Source: Salvia splendens (lineage: Eukaryota; Streptophyta; Magnoliopsida; Lamiales; Lamiaceae). Taken from it: a DNA stretch of 64,000 nucleotides. Location of the stretch: contig NC_056034.1 of NCBI RefSeq assembly GCF_004379255.2, positions 40,592,887 through 40,656,886 on the forward strand. Reading direction: 5' to 3'. Every line of letters starts with the position of its first letter. Within the stretch, counting starts at the first letter, position 1. Positions 23,334-33,675 of the stretch are shown piece after piece. The position numbers and the translations under genes were made by a program. The notes below the pieces were generated by a model that made no database searches, had not been told where the DNA came from, and saw only the letters and a list, made by a program, of their open reading frames with translations.

Positions 23334-24893
23334 CTACTCCCCTTTTGGCTCCTTCAACATCTCAGATGGCAACATGTCTTGAAGAAGACCATGATCTCTC
23401 GATCCACTACTTGTTGATGATGGCAAAAATGGAGGTGGAACCCTAGAATTAGTACTATTCCCGAAACTCAAAGGTGATGCTTGTGTCAAGTTTGTAAAAT
23501 ACGGTCGTCGTGGTTGCTGCTGTTGTTGTTGTTGGCGCGGATAGTGATGAATTTGAGGCATGGCGAAAAGGGACGACGAAGCGCCACCCCTGTGGAAGGC
23601 GGGGGCGGGGGCGGGGGCTTCGACCGGGGAAATGCCGAAGCCGACAGCGCCACGTGGCGTGATGGGACAGGAGTGAGTGTGCGTGCCTTCGTAGGTTGTG
23701 ACAACAATTGATGGATCTTCCGAAGATCTCTCCACTCTCTTCTTCACACCACATGCCGGACTAGTGCAACGATGGTAGCTCCTACATATATAAACATACA
23801 CTAAGACAATAGGTGATTTTTTTTTATTTTTTTAAAAATTTTGATCCGATTATGGAATGATTTAATTAGTTAATGTAAAGACGACCTACTTTTCTTAACC
23901 ACCATCCCTTTATATTCACGAGCAAGGGAAATTGACTTTATTGATTAGTCATTAATTAATGATACTATAATTAGGGGGAAGATCAAAGAAGAGTGTGTTA
24001 GTGTGTGGAAAAAATACCTGGGAAAAGGGCTGTTTTTCACAGCTTTTTGGCCGTACTTTCTCCATCGATACCCATCGTCCAATTGATCGATCTCACTCTT
24101 TGTCATGAAAGCAAATCTTGGTTCTCTTTGCCTTTTCTGATTTTTCTTTTTTGGTTTCAATCTGATTAAATAAATATAAAAACATAAAAAACAAAGACAA
24201 GAAATAAAAACATCATCACACATTAAATCATGAGATTTTTCCCCAATAATCAGATCACGCACACACACCACACAAACCCCGTTAATGAGCGCAACTCAAT
24301 TAGTAAGATGCTTCTCTTCTAATCATTAGGTCGAGAATTCGAGTTGTTCAGTTCAGAATATTAGAAAATTGTGGGTTTTAATTCAAAAAATAAATCCATG
24401 ATCGTGATAAAGATGACACTGAAGCACAACTTAATTGGTAAGACATTTTCTCGATTAATTTTTGTGTGTGTGAATGTGTGAATTCCAAGTCAAGAGACAT
24501 ATAAAAAAGGGTTTTTAGTTCTTACACTTCCTTACTCTTGTCTTCATTATTTGCTTCTTCTTCTAATTCATCCTCATCAACAACCTGATTGATCTTTTTC
24601 CGGTCATCGTTGGCGGCGGCCTCGGCGGAGGAGGAGGAGATGGAGGAGGCGGCCAGCTCGGAGCTCTCCGGCGGAGGCGGTTGCAGCGGCTGCAGAAAAA
24701 AATCGTCGAATGCAGAAGAAGGGCAGGTGAAATCGTGACCGTCCATGAAGCTAAGATGATCATCGAATAAGGTGTTGGTGTTGCAGATTTGTTGATTAAT
24801 CATCATCATGGTTTGATTATGATTATTGTAATTGGATATTGATGGTTTTGAATTCTCTCTTGGTGTCGGCTCTTTGCTCTTTCCCTCCTCCAT
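23334..24893 (-). CDS. WRKY transcription factor, group IIc (WRKY48/23-like), 319 residues
   Basis: Exons are 24893-24526, 24161-24018 and 23781-23334 (368, 144 and 448 nt; phases consistent; stop TAG). Exon 1 encodes an acidic, Ser/Pro-rich, likely activating N-terminus. The DNA-binding domain spans about residues 150-208: WRKYGQK at 156-162 and a C-x4-C-x23-H-x-H zinc finger (C176, C181, H205, H207), the group IIc spacing. The second intron falls after the PR codon pair (R171), the conserved intron place of WRKY domains. A basic patch [10 protein letters not shown] (125-134) could serve as nuclear signal. Residues SYHRC and GTHTH replace the commoner SYYRC and GQHTH. It would bind W-box (TTGACC/T) promoters. 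The C-terminal tail has a Gln run (about 250). The closest Arabidopsis type is probably WRKY48 or WRKY23, but I am unsure which. Confidence 0.93.
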
Positions 24894-26190
24894 ATGTCTT
24901 CTTCAAGAGCATCATAGAGAGAGAGAGAGAGAGAGAGATATGAAGTGTGAAAGAAGAGAGAGTTTGAGAAGTTGCTTTTCTTTTTCACAATCTCTCTTTT
25001 TGTAGGGATACGGTTTTTGGATTACAGCTTTTCTAAATTTCTTTTTATTGTTTTTTTTATCTTATCCCATTTTTTCAATTAACAACATAAAAAACATTTC
25101 TTCATTTGTAACTTCCACATTATTACATGTCAATATGTATTTGGTTTAATTTCCAAATTGATGACAATATTGAACTAAAATGAAAACAAATTAAAAGGTT
25201 TACTTTTATATATTGAAAGCTAGATATGTACCGTAATAAATGCTGGATGACAATTAATTAAGAGATTTGAAAAGTATTAATTGAAGATAAGATTAGAAAG
25301 AATGTCATAATCATATTCTTTGATTTGAAATATAGTAATATTTAATAAAAAAGAAACTAAATATGATACTTATATAAAAACAAAGGAAGTATACATATAA
25401 AGGTAGTGTTTTTATAGTGGGATAAACACGCACCGTCGGTGAAAAAAGGGGATTGGCAAATTTTACTTATTTAATTGTTTGTGATTTGAAGTCATGAACA
25501 GTAGCAAAGAAATGAAAGCCGATTACACTTTGACTAATAATTTTATGTTTCAATTTCCCAATACACGCTAAACAACATGAGATCAAAAGAATCATTAATC
25601 CAAAAGTAAAAAAGTATATATAGAACGAGAAAATTGGACATGATTAATTCTAATATTGCACTTGTTTAATTTGTGATCTATAATTTGTAGAAAAACGAAG
25701 TCAATAAAATGAAGCGAGGAGGTAAAGTTGACCGGTAATTGCCGGTAGACAGTTGGTACGGAAAGCAATAGATGGGGGTTGCAATAAATGCAATAGGCCC
25801 AAACTTCAAACTATTTGTCGACCTTTCCATATCACCATGATTGACCGGCAACTCGTTTAGTTTAGCTGAGAAATAGTCCGGTAAGGTGGGAAATAGTCCG
25901 GTAAGAAGGTGCCCATTTCATATTAATAGATTCGAAATGGTATAATCTTTCGATATATTGATGGATTGAGTAGTTTAGGTTTAGAGGTGGTTCGGTTTGC
26001 AACACTAAATATATTTTATGATTAAATATGTATTAAGTACTATGTTGAATTCATGAAATTGAATCTCACTATTTAACCCTAGATAATTAATCATGTGAAA
26101 ATTAATAATAACCATCTCTCCAACTATAATAATTCGCATCTTAATCATGTCTAGATAGATAATCATATAACAATGAGTCATTGCAACCGA
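24894..26190. other. Upstream region of WRKY and intergenic DNA
   Basis: The first 130 bp would hold the WRKY 5' UTR. Two direct copies of GAAATAGTCCGGTAAG-like sequence lie near 25868 and 25890. No gene was seen. Confidence 0.5.
24916..24939. repeat. GA microsatellite in the WRKY leader
   Basis: A run of (GA)n lies about 25-45 bp upstream of the WRKY start codon. In the minus-strand transcript it is a CT-rich leader. Confidence 0.9.
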
Positions 26191-26409
26191 CAGGGGCGGG
26201 CGCAGAAAAAAAATATGTTTGGGGGCTGTGATTTCTAAATTTTGTTCTAAAGTTATATTTTTGGTGTTTTAGATCATTTATAAGGGCTTTTATATAATAA
26301 TTTACATTAAATTTGAATAAATTTTAAAAATTTATAAAAGAAAATAGTTTAAAAAATATTTTTATTAAGGGCTTTAGTCCTACCCTATTTCTACATGGGT
26401 CCGCCCATG
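26191..26409. mobile_element. hAT-type MITE (219 bp)
   Basis: The inverted ends CAGGGGCGGGC and CATGGGCGGAC are flanked by GCAACCGA (26183-26190) and GCAAACGA (26410-26417), an 8-bp target duplication with one mismatch. The CAGGGGCGGA-type terminus is common in plant hAT MITEs. The interior is AT-rich. Confidence 0.8.
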
Positions 26410-27032
26410 GCAAACGAATGACACCTTAGTTTAGGGACATTGGCACGTAGGATTAGTTTTGTCTCATGAATCTTGGTATATATGTGTCACAAAATTAATA
26501 TTGATTTCAAATATTATCGAACTATTTTGATCCCCAATAATTGAACACCACCTATATGTTATATCTTAGATTAATATCAAAGCTAATTAAATGATGAAAA
26601 AGAATAATGATGTACTATATGTGGTGTATTTAGTAGTGTTAGAATAGTAATTAATTGTTTCAATCATTCAAGCTTTTAATATATAATTTTCAGCTTTAAA
26701 GCTCCGAGTTAGAGCATCTCCATTCGTGCTCTTGCCAATGAGCACGGATGTGGGCCCGGACCCACTTTTACTCCCAGCTCTTAGGTAAGAGCACAACACT
26801 CACATCCGTGCTCTTTCGCAAGGACAAGCTCAAGGGTCCCACCATTCTATTATTCAATTTAAATAAAAACATTTTCACAAAATTAAAATGCATTAAGAAT
26901 ATTCGGAATACTATTAAAAATTACAAAAAAATAAAAATTACATAATTAAAATCCTAAAAATTAAAAAGTACATAATTAAAATCCTAAAAATTAAAAATTA
27001 CATAATTAAATTCATAAAATTAAAAAAACCCA

Positions 27033-27199
27033 CTACTCGTGGCCGAATTTCGTCCAAATGTGTTTGATTAGGTCTTCTCATAGATCAATGTGGGCTCGGG
27101 TATCGCGCATTGTGTTCCTTGTTTCGATCCTCTCGCCCACCGTCGTATGCACACCTCGGCGTGGGGGAGACCTCGCGGTTGAGCTTCCGGCTTCATGCT
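27033..27199 (-). pseudogene. Harbinger transposase, C-terminal fragment
   Basis: The frame ending at TAG 27035-27033 encodes the family's C-terminus (TRAHIDL, a stop, then EDLIKHIWTKFGHE). It continues the transposase fragment at 35244-36331, from which the retrotransposon separated it. The internal stop and frame change upstream show it is dead. Confidence 0.8.
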
Positions 27200-28762
27200 T
27201 GATAAGTCGCATTCTAGGCCTTGGTTACTGGTCAGTATAAGGTGCTTTATTGGATAATATCTGCAAAATAGTTGTTAAAGTGTGCAGGTTGAAGTACTAA
27301 ATCAGGAGGGAAGGTTCAGAAGGAATTCGAGTGAAAAAGCTGCGAAGAGTGTGCAAACTGGTCAGTATGAGCAGAAAATACGCAAACTGGTCAGGATGGA
27401 TGCTACAGAACTGGACACGAGAAGGAAGGACTTGCTTGGAATAATCACCTATCTAAAGAAGGGCAAAATTGTCATTCCACATGAAGAGAAAGCCCTAGAA
27501 ATTAGGGCAAGCCACCCTATAAATAGGAGCTGAACATAAAGAAAAGGAATCTACACACCACTTTACTTAGGACTTATCATCACTTTTGAGGAGAATAGCT
27601 CCACTAGCTCTTAGTTCCATCTAAATCCAGCATCCTGACTTGAAGATTCTGGCCACCTGCCGGCGAGGAGCATCATGCCTGATTCATTCCAGCCGCCGTA
27701 GTTCCAGAAATTCCTCCAGTTTAAGTTTCCGATGAGCCAAACAATCTTTTACTTGCTTTGTTTTTAAGATTTCTTAGTTTAAGAACTTGTTTTTGCCTGC
27801 CTTTGACTTGGATTCCAGTAGCTACTTAGTTGAAACATCTTTTGGGTGATAATCTTGAATGCAATGAAGTTTATTGTGGTTTTATTTTATGTTTCAGCTT
27901 GCTTATTATTTCTTTCTGCCTAGTAACTAGATCTGGTAGTTTTACGTTGATTTTTGTTGTTTAAGTGCTTGAATCTGCTTTGCTTAGTTAGATCAAGGTT
28001 TTCTTAGAGTGTTTACAGGTTTTAATCGGGTTAAGGTCCTTAAAAATGCATGAGAATCGTTTCTGCTTGCTTCTGTCACCTTGTCCCGCTGACCAGTTTG
28101 CGTAGATCTCAGTTTTCTTAGCTTTCGTTCTCGATTTCAGGTTAAATATTGCATTTTCGAATTTTCAAGCTTGATCATTCATCAATGGAGTTTTTTAGAT
28201 CTTGTTGTTTAGCTTGGTGAAGAAGATAATGTCACAATCAAAGAGTGGGACCACTTGTGTTGCTTTTGTTGCTTTTTGCTTTTGTACTTGCACTTTTTCA
28301 GCTTTTCTGCACACCCAGGAGGCAGTCTGCCAGCATGTCCTTTGATTCTGTTTACCTTTTGTCTAGTCATTTTTAGTAAGTTTTGTCTAGTAGCTTCTCA
28401 CATACACACTCGTACACGCACTTTAATTTCTCTTAGCACGCAACATTTAGAGCCCACCCTGACCTACTGGTCAGGAGGGGTATAGGTTCCATTTCATTTT
28501 CCGACTAGGTAAAACTCAACCCCAAAAAGCGTGGTAGCTAACCAACCGCTCCCAGAATGTCATCGCAAGTGTATCTCGCCTACATCCATCTCTGTGGGAT
28601 TCGACCCTTACTCCACTATACTAGCCAGTAGAAGTGGGTTGAGGTATTTTTTGTTGATAGGGAAGATAGACACAGACCCAACGACACAGCTAGATCTAGG
28701 TACCCTCCTGGCCAGCTGACACACACACACAGAGTCATAGTCTCATCTTTTCCCTCCTATCA
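27200..28762 (+). repeat. 5' LTR of the gag-only retrotransposon
   Basis: It starts TGATAAGTCGC and ends CTATCA. A TATA box (TATAAATA) lies at 27518-27525. The word ACTGGTCAG recurs several times in the LTR and again in the interior. Short frames inside it (27282-27533, 28255-28485, 28531-28719) recur at the same places in the other LTR and are not genes. Confidence 0.95.
27518..27525 (+). promoter_or_regulatory. TATA box of the 5' LTR promoter
   Basis: TATAAATA, followed by GGAGC. The transcription start would be about 30 bp downstream. The same box is at 33994-34001 in the 3' LTR. Confidence 0.7.
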
Positions 28763-28764
28763 AA

Positions 28765-28783
28765 TGGCGCCGTTGCCGGGGAT
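28765..28783 (+). other. Primer-binding site, tRNA-Asp type
   Basis: TGGCGCCGTTGCCGGGGAT begins two bases after the 5' LTR and is complementary to the 3' end of plant tRNA-Asp, where minus-strand DNA synthesis would start. Athila and Tat gypsy lineages use this primer. Confidence 0.9.
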
Positions 28784-28869
28784 GGATGGCGTTTTTGCAT
28801 ACATTTGTTGCATGACACTTTGGTGTACATATAGTTAATTATTTTTTCTTTTCTTTTGTTTATTAGTTT

Positions 28870-31830
28870 ATGAGGAGTTTTGTTAAGAATTTTGGTGTAA
28901 ATATTGTAGATAAACTTTTCTTTATTTTTTGTGTTCCGCAGTTAAATGAAACTGAGTCCAACTGGCCAAAGAAAGAAGGGGTGAATCCAGTCACCACTCA
29001 TTCAGAATTAACCACTGCCTTGCCTGTTGACTTGGATGCGAGCGATGAGGAGGATCGCGGCACAGCCATCAAGAGTGAACCGGAATCAATATCCGCAGCT
29101 GAAGATGAGAAAGCCAACATGGCTGACGACCAGGAAGATGATCCCGAGATAAGCTCATTGTACGCCCACTTGGATGGTGAACCACCGCAAGCAATCGTCA
29201 TGACCCTAGGACAAGAAGCAGTCTACGTGAAGCCTCGTATTATGGCCGTCCTGCCTATGTTCTTAGGGAGGAGTTGTGACAACCCATACGAGTTCTTGCA
29301 TGAATTTTGCAAAATCTGCAAGGCTCAAAAGCGGCCAGCGGGGTCGAGCGAAAATGATTACAGACTGAAGGCCCTTCCCCTTGCCCTTAAAGGGGAGGCG
29401 AATACTTGGTTCAAGAGGCTGCCACCAAATTGTATCAGAACCTGGTCTGACTTCAAGATGATGTTCTTGGATCAGTTCTTCCCAGCGGCCAGGACAAGCG
29501 CACTAAGAGAAAAAATTCTAGGAGTTACACAAAGTTATGATGAGACCCTTACTCAGTACTGGTCAAGATACATGGGTCTGTTGGATGCATGTCCGAACCA
29601 TCGCATGACGGATATTGAGATACACCATACCTTCTATGAGGGGATGAACAAGGCAACCAAGGATCTTGTAAACTCATCGTCCGGAGGAAGCTTCACGCAA
29701 CTACGGGTCAGCGAAGCGAAGAGGGTCCTAGGGAAGCTACTGAGTGCAAAGAAGGAGTACGACAATTCAAGGGATGGATACAGCCGAGAAAGGGTTGCAA
29801 GTGCCTCGTTTACTGATCAGGAGCAGAAGCTTGAACAGAAGATGGATTTGAAGATGGAGGAGTTGAAGAAGACACTTCTGAGTGCAATTGAGAAAAACAC
29901 TCCACCACCTTCCTCAACTGGGAGCTACAAGGGTGCAAAGCAAGGGAATCAAGGGTTGACCTATGATCAGCCAAACGACTTGGCCAGTATGGACCAGGTC
30001 AATGCTGCCGGCTACTTTAATTCAAGTGGGAATTGGATCCAGGGTAGGCAACGGGATGCACCATGGAGGGATCACCCGAACTTTCGTTGGGGAGATGGGA
30101 ACCAGAATCAAAACCAAGGTCAAGGTCAGAACCAATATAACTCCCATCCGAACCAAAACCCAAACCGTGGCCTAGCAAACCCTGACCACCAGTTTAACTG
30201 GTCAGGAAGGAACCAACAACCCCAAAACCAAAACCCACAAAACCAAAACTCTAACCCTAACCAGCATCACTACCCCAACCAGTTCAGTCAGTACCCTTCA
30301 TACCGAAATCAGCCAAACTACCCCTACAACCAAAACCATCCATACTACCAGTCGTATCCCAACGGCCAGTATAACTCCCATCACCAGCAATATCCCTACC
30401 AACACCACTTGAATCCCAATCACAGTCAATCCCACAACTCTAACCAATTCGGCCAGTACCCCTCTCATCAAAATCAGCCAAACTATTCCTACCACCCATA
30501 CCCTAACACCCAGTATAATCCCCACCATCAGCAAAACCCTAACCATTTCCCACACCAAAACAAGTCAGAAAGATCTATGGAAGAGATGATGGGAGAGATG
30601 CTTGCTTACCAACAAACCATGAGGAGTGAATTTCAGTCAAATAATGAAGTGGTGCAAGGCATGCAAAACGCCCAGAAAGAGCATAAAGAAAATATGGACA
30701 TGTTGAATAAGCAATTGTCCTACCTGGCCAGTTCGATGAACGAGATTTGTGGGAATACGGAAAGGCTCCCAGTTATGGTGCACATACATGACAAGCCTAA
30801 TGTTAGCAAGGTGACATTGTGGTCAAGAACATCATACAAGGAGCTTGAAGGGAATGAGTCATTTGGGGAATCAAGCAAGACGAAGGATATGGAGGACATA
30901 CTGATCAAGAGGAGTGGTCCTGATAAAACTGAACCAGTTGCTGAACCTCAAATCAACCAGGGTCTGGAAGAGAGTTCAAGGGAAGCCACCAAAGAACCTG
31001 ATGAAGAGGATATTGAAGAGACTATTTGTCGGAAGTCAAGATTCGCTAGAGCCACTTGGGCTCACCTACTGGCCGAGAAGAATGCAGAGAGAAAACAAGG
31101 GATGAAGCGCGCATCGAGGCGAATCATCGGGCGTAGGATTGGGAAAAAGAAGGGGCCCAGCAAGGTTCATGATCTTGTAGAGATCTCAAGTGAGAAGGAC
31201 AAGACTCCTTGCAACAAAAAGAAGAGAAAGGACACTGATACTGACCAGGAAGATAGTGGACCTCCTACAAAACCTGGGGATGATCCAAAACATAATACAA
31301 CCAAGTCAGAGACCCCTGCTGTTGCTGGACATCCGTCATCGACCCTTACTATCCAGGAAGGGGGTTCTCCTACAAAACCTGGGGAGAACCCGACTGCTAC
31401 TTTCGCCCAGCCAGTACAGGAGGCCAACATCGACAATCCACTTGCCATCCCTGCTACCCAGAAAGAGACACCAGTACCAGAAACTGACTTACAGGAAAAT
31501 CAAGACAAAGAAGGAAAATGCAACCAAGAAAGAAAGAGGAAAGACAATGGGGCAGCAAAGCAAAAGAAGGAGACCAAGAAGCCCAGGGTGGTCCTATCGG
31601 CCATTATGATCAAGAAGCTGGGACAAGTGCCCAAACTGATCGGGAGCAAGGTCCCCAGCAACCATCATCTGCGGCCCATGGAAAAGAGGAAAATCAAGGG
31701 GACTTTCAAGAATCATAAGAAAAAGAGTGACACCCTGATGTGTACCAACAAAGGAACCCGAGAAGGAAACTGCACAAGGCTCCTAACCAGAGAGGATCCA
31801 AAGGAGAAGATGACCGACCCTACCAACTGA
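28870..31830 (+). CDS. gag: Gag polyprotein of an Athila/Tat-like element, 986 residues, no Pol
   Basis: One uninterrupted frame. Residues 130-295 form the retrotransposon Gag domain (for example LALKGEANTWFKRLP, FKMMFLDQFFP, ETLTQYWSRY, FYEGMN). The stretch from about 390 to 575 is very rich in Asn, Gln, Pro, His and Tyr (NQNQ, HPNQN, PYNQNHPYYQ), where a CCHC zinc knuckle would be expected; none is visible. A likely coiled coil follows (about 580-640, EEMMGEMLAYQ to LNKQLSYLASSMNE). The last 280 residues are highly charged and Lys-rich. Gag assembles cytoplasmic particles; the enzymes must come from another element. Start at the first ATG; an internal ATG (MADDQEDD, residue 84) is an alternative. 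The absence of stops over 3 kb indicates recent selection or a recent insertion. Confidence 0.93.
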   Translation: MRSFVKNFGVNIVDKLFFIFCVPQLNETESNWPKKEGVNPVTTHSELTTALPVDLDASDEEDRGTAIKSEPESISAAEDEKANMADDQEDDPEISSLYAHLDGEPPQAIVMTLGQEAVYVKPRIMAVLPMFLGRSCDNPYEFLHEFCKICKAQKRPAGSSENDYRLKALPLALKGEANTWFKRLPPNCIRTWSDFKMMFLDQFFPAARTSALREKILGVTQSYDETLTQYWSRYMGLLDACPNHRMTDIEIHHTFYEGMNKATKDLVNSSSGGSFTQLRVSEAKRVLGKLLSAKKEYDNSRDGYSRERVASASFTDQEQKLEQKMDLKMEELKKTLLSAIEKNTPPPSSTGSYKGAKQGNQGLTYDQPNDLASMDQVNAAGYFNSSGNWIQGRQRDAPWRDHPNFRWGDGNQNQNQGQGQNQYNSHPNQNPNRGLANPDHQFNWSGRNQQPQNQNPQNQNSNPNQHHYPNQFSQYPSYRNQPNYPYNQNHPYYQSYPNGQYNSHHQQYPYQHHLNPNHSQSHNSNQFGQYPSHQNQPNYSYHPYPNTQYNPHHQQNPNHFPHQNKSERSMEEMMGEMLAYQQTMRSEFQSNNEVVQGMQNAQKEHKENMDMLNKQLSYLASSMNEICGNTERLPVMVHIHDKPNVSKVTLWSRTSYKELEGNESFGESSKTKDMEDILIKRSGPDKTEPVAEPQINQGLEESSREATKEPDEEDIEETICRKSRFARATWAHLLAEKNAERKQGMKRASRRIIGRRIGKKKGPSKVHDLVEISSEKDKTPCNKKKRKDTDTDQEDSGPPTKPGDDPKHNTTKSETPAVAGHPSSTLTIQEGGSPTKPGENPTATFAQPVQEANIDNPLAIPATQKETPVPETDLQENQDKEGKCNQERKRKDNGAAKQKKETKKPRVVLSAIMIKKLGQVPKLIGSKVPSNHHLRPMEKRKIKGTFKNHKKKSDTLMCTNKGTREGNCTRLLTREDPKEKMTDPTN

Positions 31831-33675
31831 CCAGTTAGCTTTCTTTTTATTTTCAGTAAACTTGAGTTTTTTTTCTAGTTGTGTTAATTTTTTTTGGTAC
31901 ATGTTTTAGCATGCGTATACCCTCATTCATAACACTTAGTCTATTCCATAGTCTAAGTGTGAGAAGAAGAGGGTTTACAACTTTATATGTGTTTAGGATG
32001 TTTAGAAGTTGTCTTTGTTTTGTGTTTTTTTTTATGTGAGTCCTATACCTTCTCCCACTTAGCCTATTGCATAGTCTAAGTGTGAGAAGTTTTTGTTGAC
32101 ATAGTATGTTTTGCATATTAGTTCTTGTTCCACATTGTCTATGTGTTCTCTATGTTCGTTATTCTTCTCCCACTTAGCCTATTACATAGTCTAAGTGTGA
32201 GAAGTTTCATATATAATATGTTTTCCATGTATTATGTGCTTTCTGGTCTTTTGTGTTTCTATGTGTTGGATACTGGTCATCCTGTTTTCCACTTCACTAA
32301 ACTTGCGTGAAGGCAAGCAAGGATGAAGTGGGAGGAGAAGATAATGGCCAGTATAATTGTATATATGTGTTGTCATGTGTTGTGTCAGTCCCTAGTAAGT
32401 CAGTTTAGGTTAAGTTTTGTTTTTTAGGACATGTGTTAAAACACGGGCTTAAAACTCAACTGCCTCAAACTGACGGTGAGGGGAATTGAGGGAGATAAGG
32501 CATGCTGGACAATGGAAACCACCCCCCTTAGTATCTCCTAGTCAGTATAGATGACGCAAGTATGAGAGAAAAACTCATCCTTAGAGCCAGATACAAAAGC
32601 CCTCTTAAATTGTGAGTTATAAGCCTAAGTGGAACCACTTTCCACCAATTTAGAAAAGAAAAGAGTGCCTGCCACATGATGCCTAGGGTAAGGTGACTGC
32701 GTGTAGCAAGTCCTGAAGGCAGTAGGAAACCCCCCATCTTAAAAAAAAAAAAAACCATCCTTTAGAACCCCTCTTTCTAGCCAAATCTATACCCAGATAT
32801 ATAACCCACAAGCCACTGGGACTGTGTGTGCGAGGCATAAGGCAAGAAGGCGACTGGCCAGGAGGACATACAAGAAAAAAACAACTAGAAAAAGAAATCG
32901 AGAAGGAAGGAGAAAATCGATCAGGAGAAATTCCAGGTCCAAAAAAATATAAGAAGGAATAAGGGTGGCGAAGCCACATAAAGAAATGTTGAAGAAAATG
33001 GTCAAAAACACTTGACCACAAAAAGAAAGAAGAAGGAATAAGGGTGGCGAAGCCACAAAGAAGCTACTGACCAGTTGGAGTCCAATATCAGAAAACGTCC
33101 AGCCAAAGAGAAGCAACAGCCAAGAGCTCAAATGCACACAGTTCCCCCACATCGAAATAAAGTAGTAGTTTTTGAACCTTAGAGCCTTAGGAACATCTAC
33201 CCCATACACTACAAACCAATAGCCCCGTTACAAACCTTAAAGCCCTTCAGGAGCCGCACGTGAGATCTGAGTCCGAAGCTTCTGTGGTTCAGCATTTTGA
33301 GAGAAAACAGTCCTAATATCCCTAGTGAGGAATGAGCGACTGAGCGAATCTGGTGTTTGGCCGAGAGTTTGGGTGATCTTGACGAGCAGATATACTGACT
33401 GTGAAGGAAAAGGGGGGCGGCAGAAGTTCAAGGCTGTCTAAGGCCGGATTGCACCTAATCCCAAGGGGAGGGATGGTTGAAAATATAGCCCGTTCAATGT
33501 GTTTAAGTGCTTGTGAGTCTGTTTATGTGTGTTGTCCGTCGTTTATGTGTTTTTCTTTGCGTCCAAGTTTTAGAGTCTTAGGTCGGTCAGGGGTGTAACC
33601 AGGCTAGAATTCGACTTATTTCTTTATGTTTGTTCTTCACGCTTGAGGACAAGCATGTGGTAAGTGTGAGCAGTT
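31831..33675 (+). other. Non-coding 3' interior of the gag-only element
   Basis: No frame with retroviral enzyme motifs was found. Minus-strand ORFs of 60-140 codons (32528-33209) have no recognisable domain. A 28-bp word (AAGAAGGAATAAGGGTGGCG plus 8 bases) occurs at 32951 and 33030. Three hairpins at 31933-32197 are listed separately. The stretch ends with GACAAGC...GTAAGTGTGAGCAGTT just before the 3' LTR, the place of the polypurine tract. Confidence 0.7.
31933..32197 (+). repeat. Three copies of an inverted-repeat hairpin after gag
   Basis: Copies at 31933-31959, 32056-32082 and 32171-32197 read CACTTAG - 13 bp - CTAAGTG. In the third copy the stem extends outward (CTTCTC...GAGAAG) to 14-nt arms with one mismatched position. 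The spacing between copies is 123 and 115 bp. Confidence 0.85.

Noticed and set aside
23455..23754. Alternative frames over WRKY exon 3
   Set aside because: Shadows of the exon that encodes the zinc finger and the C-terminal tail.
27282..28719. Three ORFs repeated identically at 33758-35195
   Set aside because: They lie in the two LTRs and have no domain; the duplication is explained by LTR identity.
32528..33209. Overlapping minus-strand ORFs up to 140 codons in the gag-only element, considered as env-like or antisense genes
   Set aside because: No conserved motif is visible. Hydrophobic runs come from A/G-rich plus-strand sequence and two frames overlap arbitrarily.
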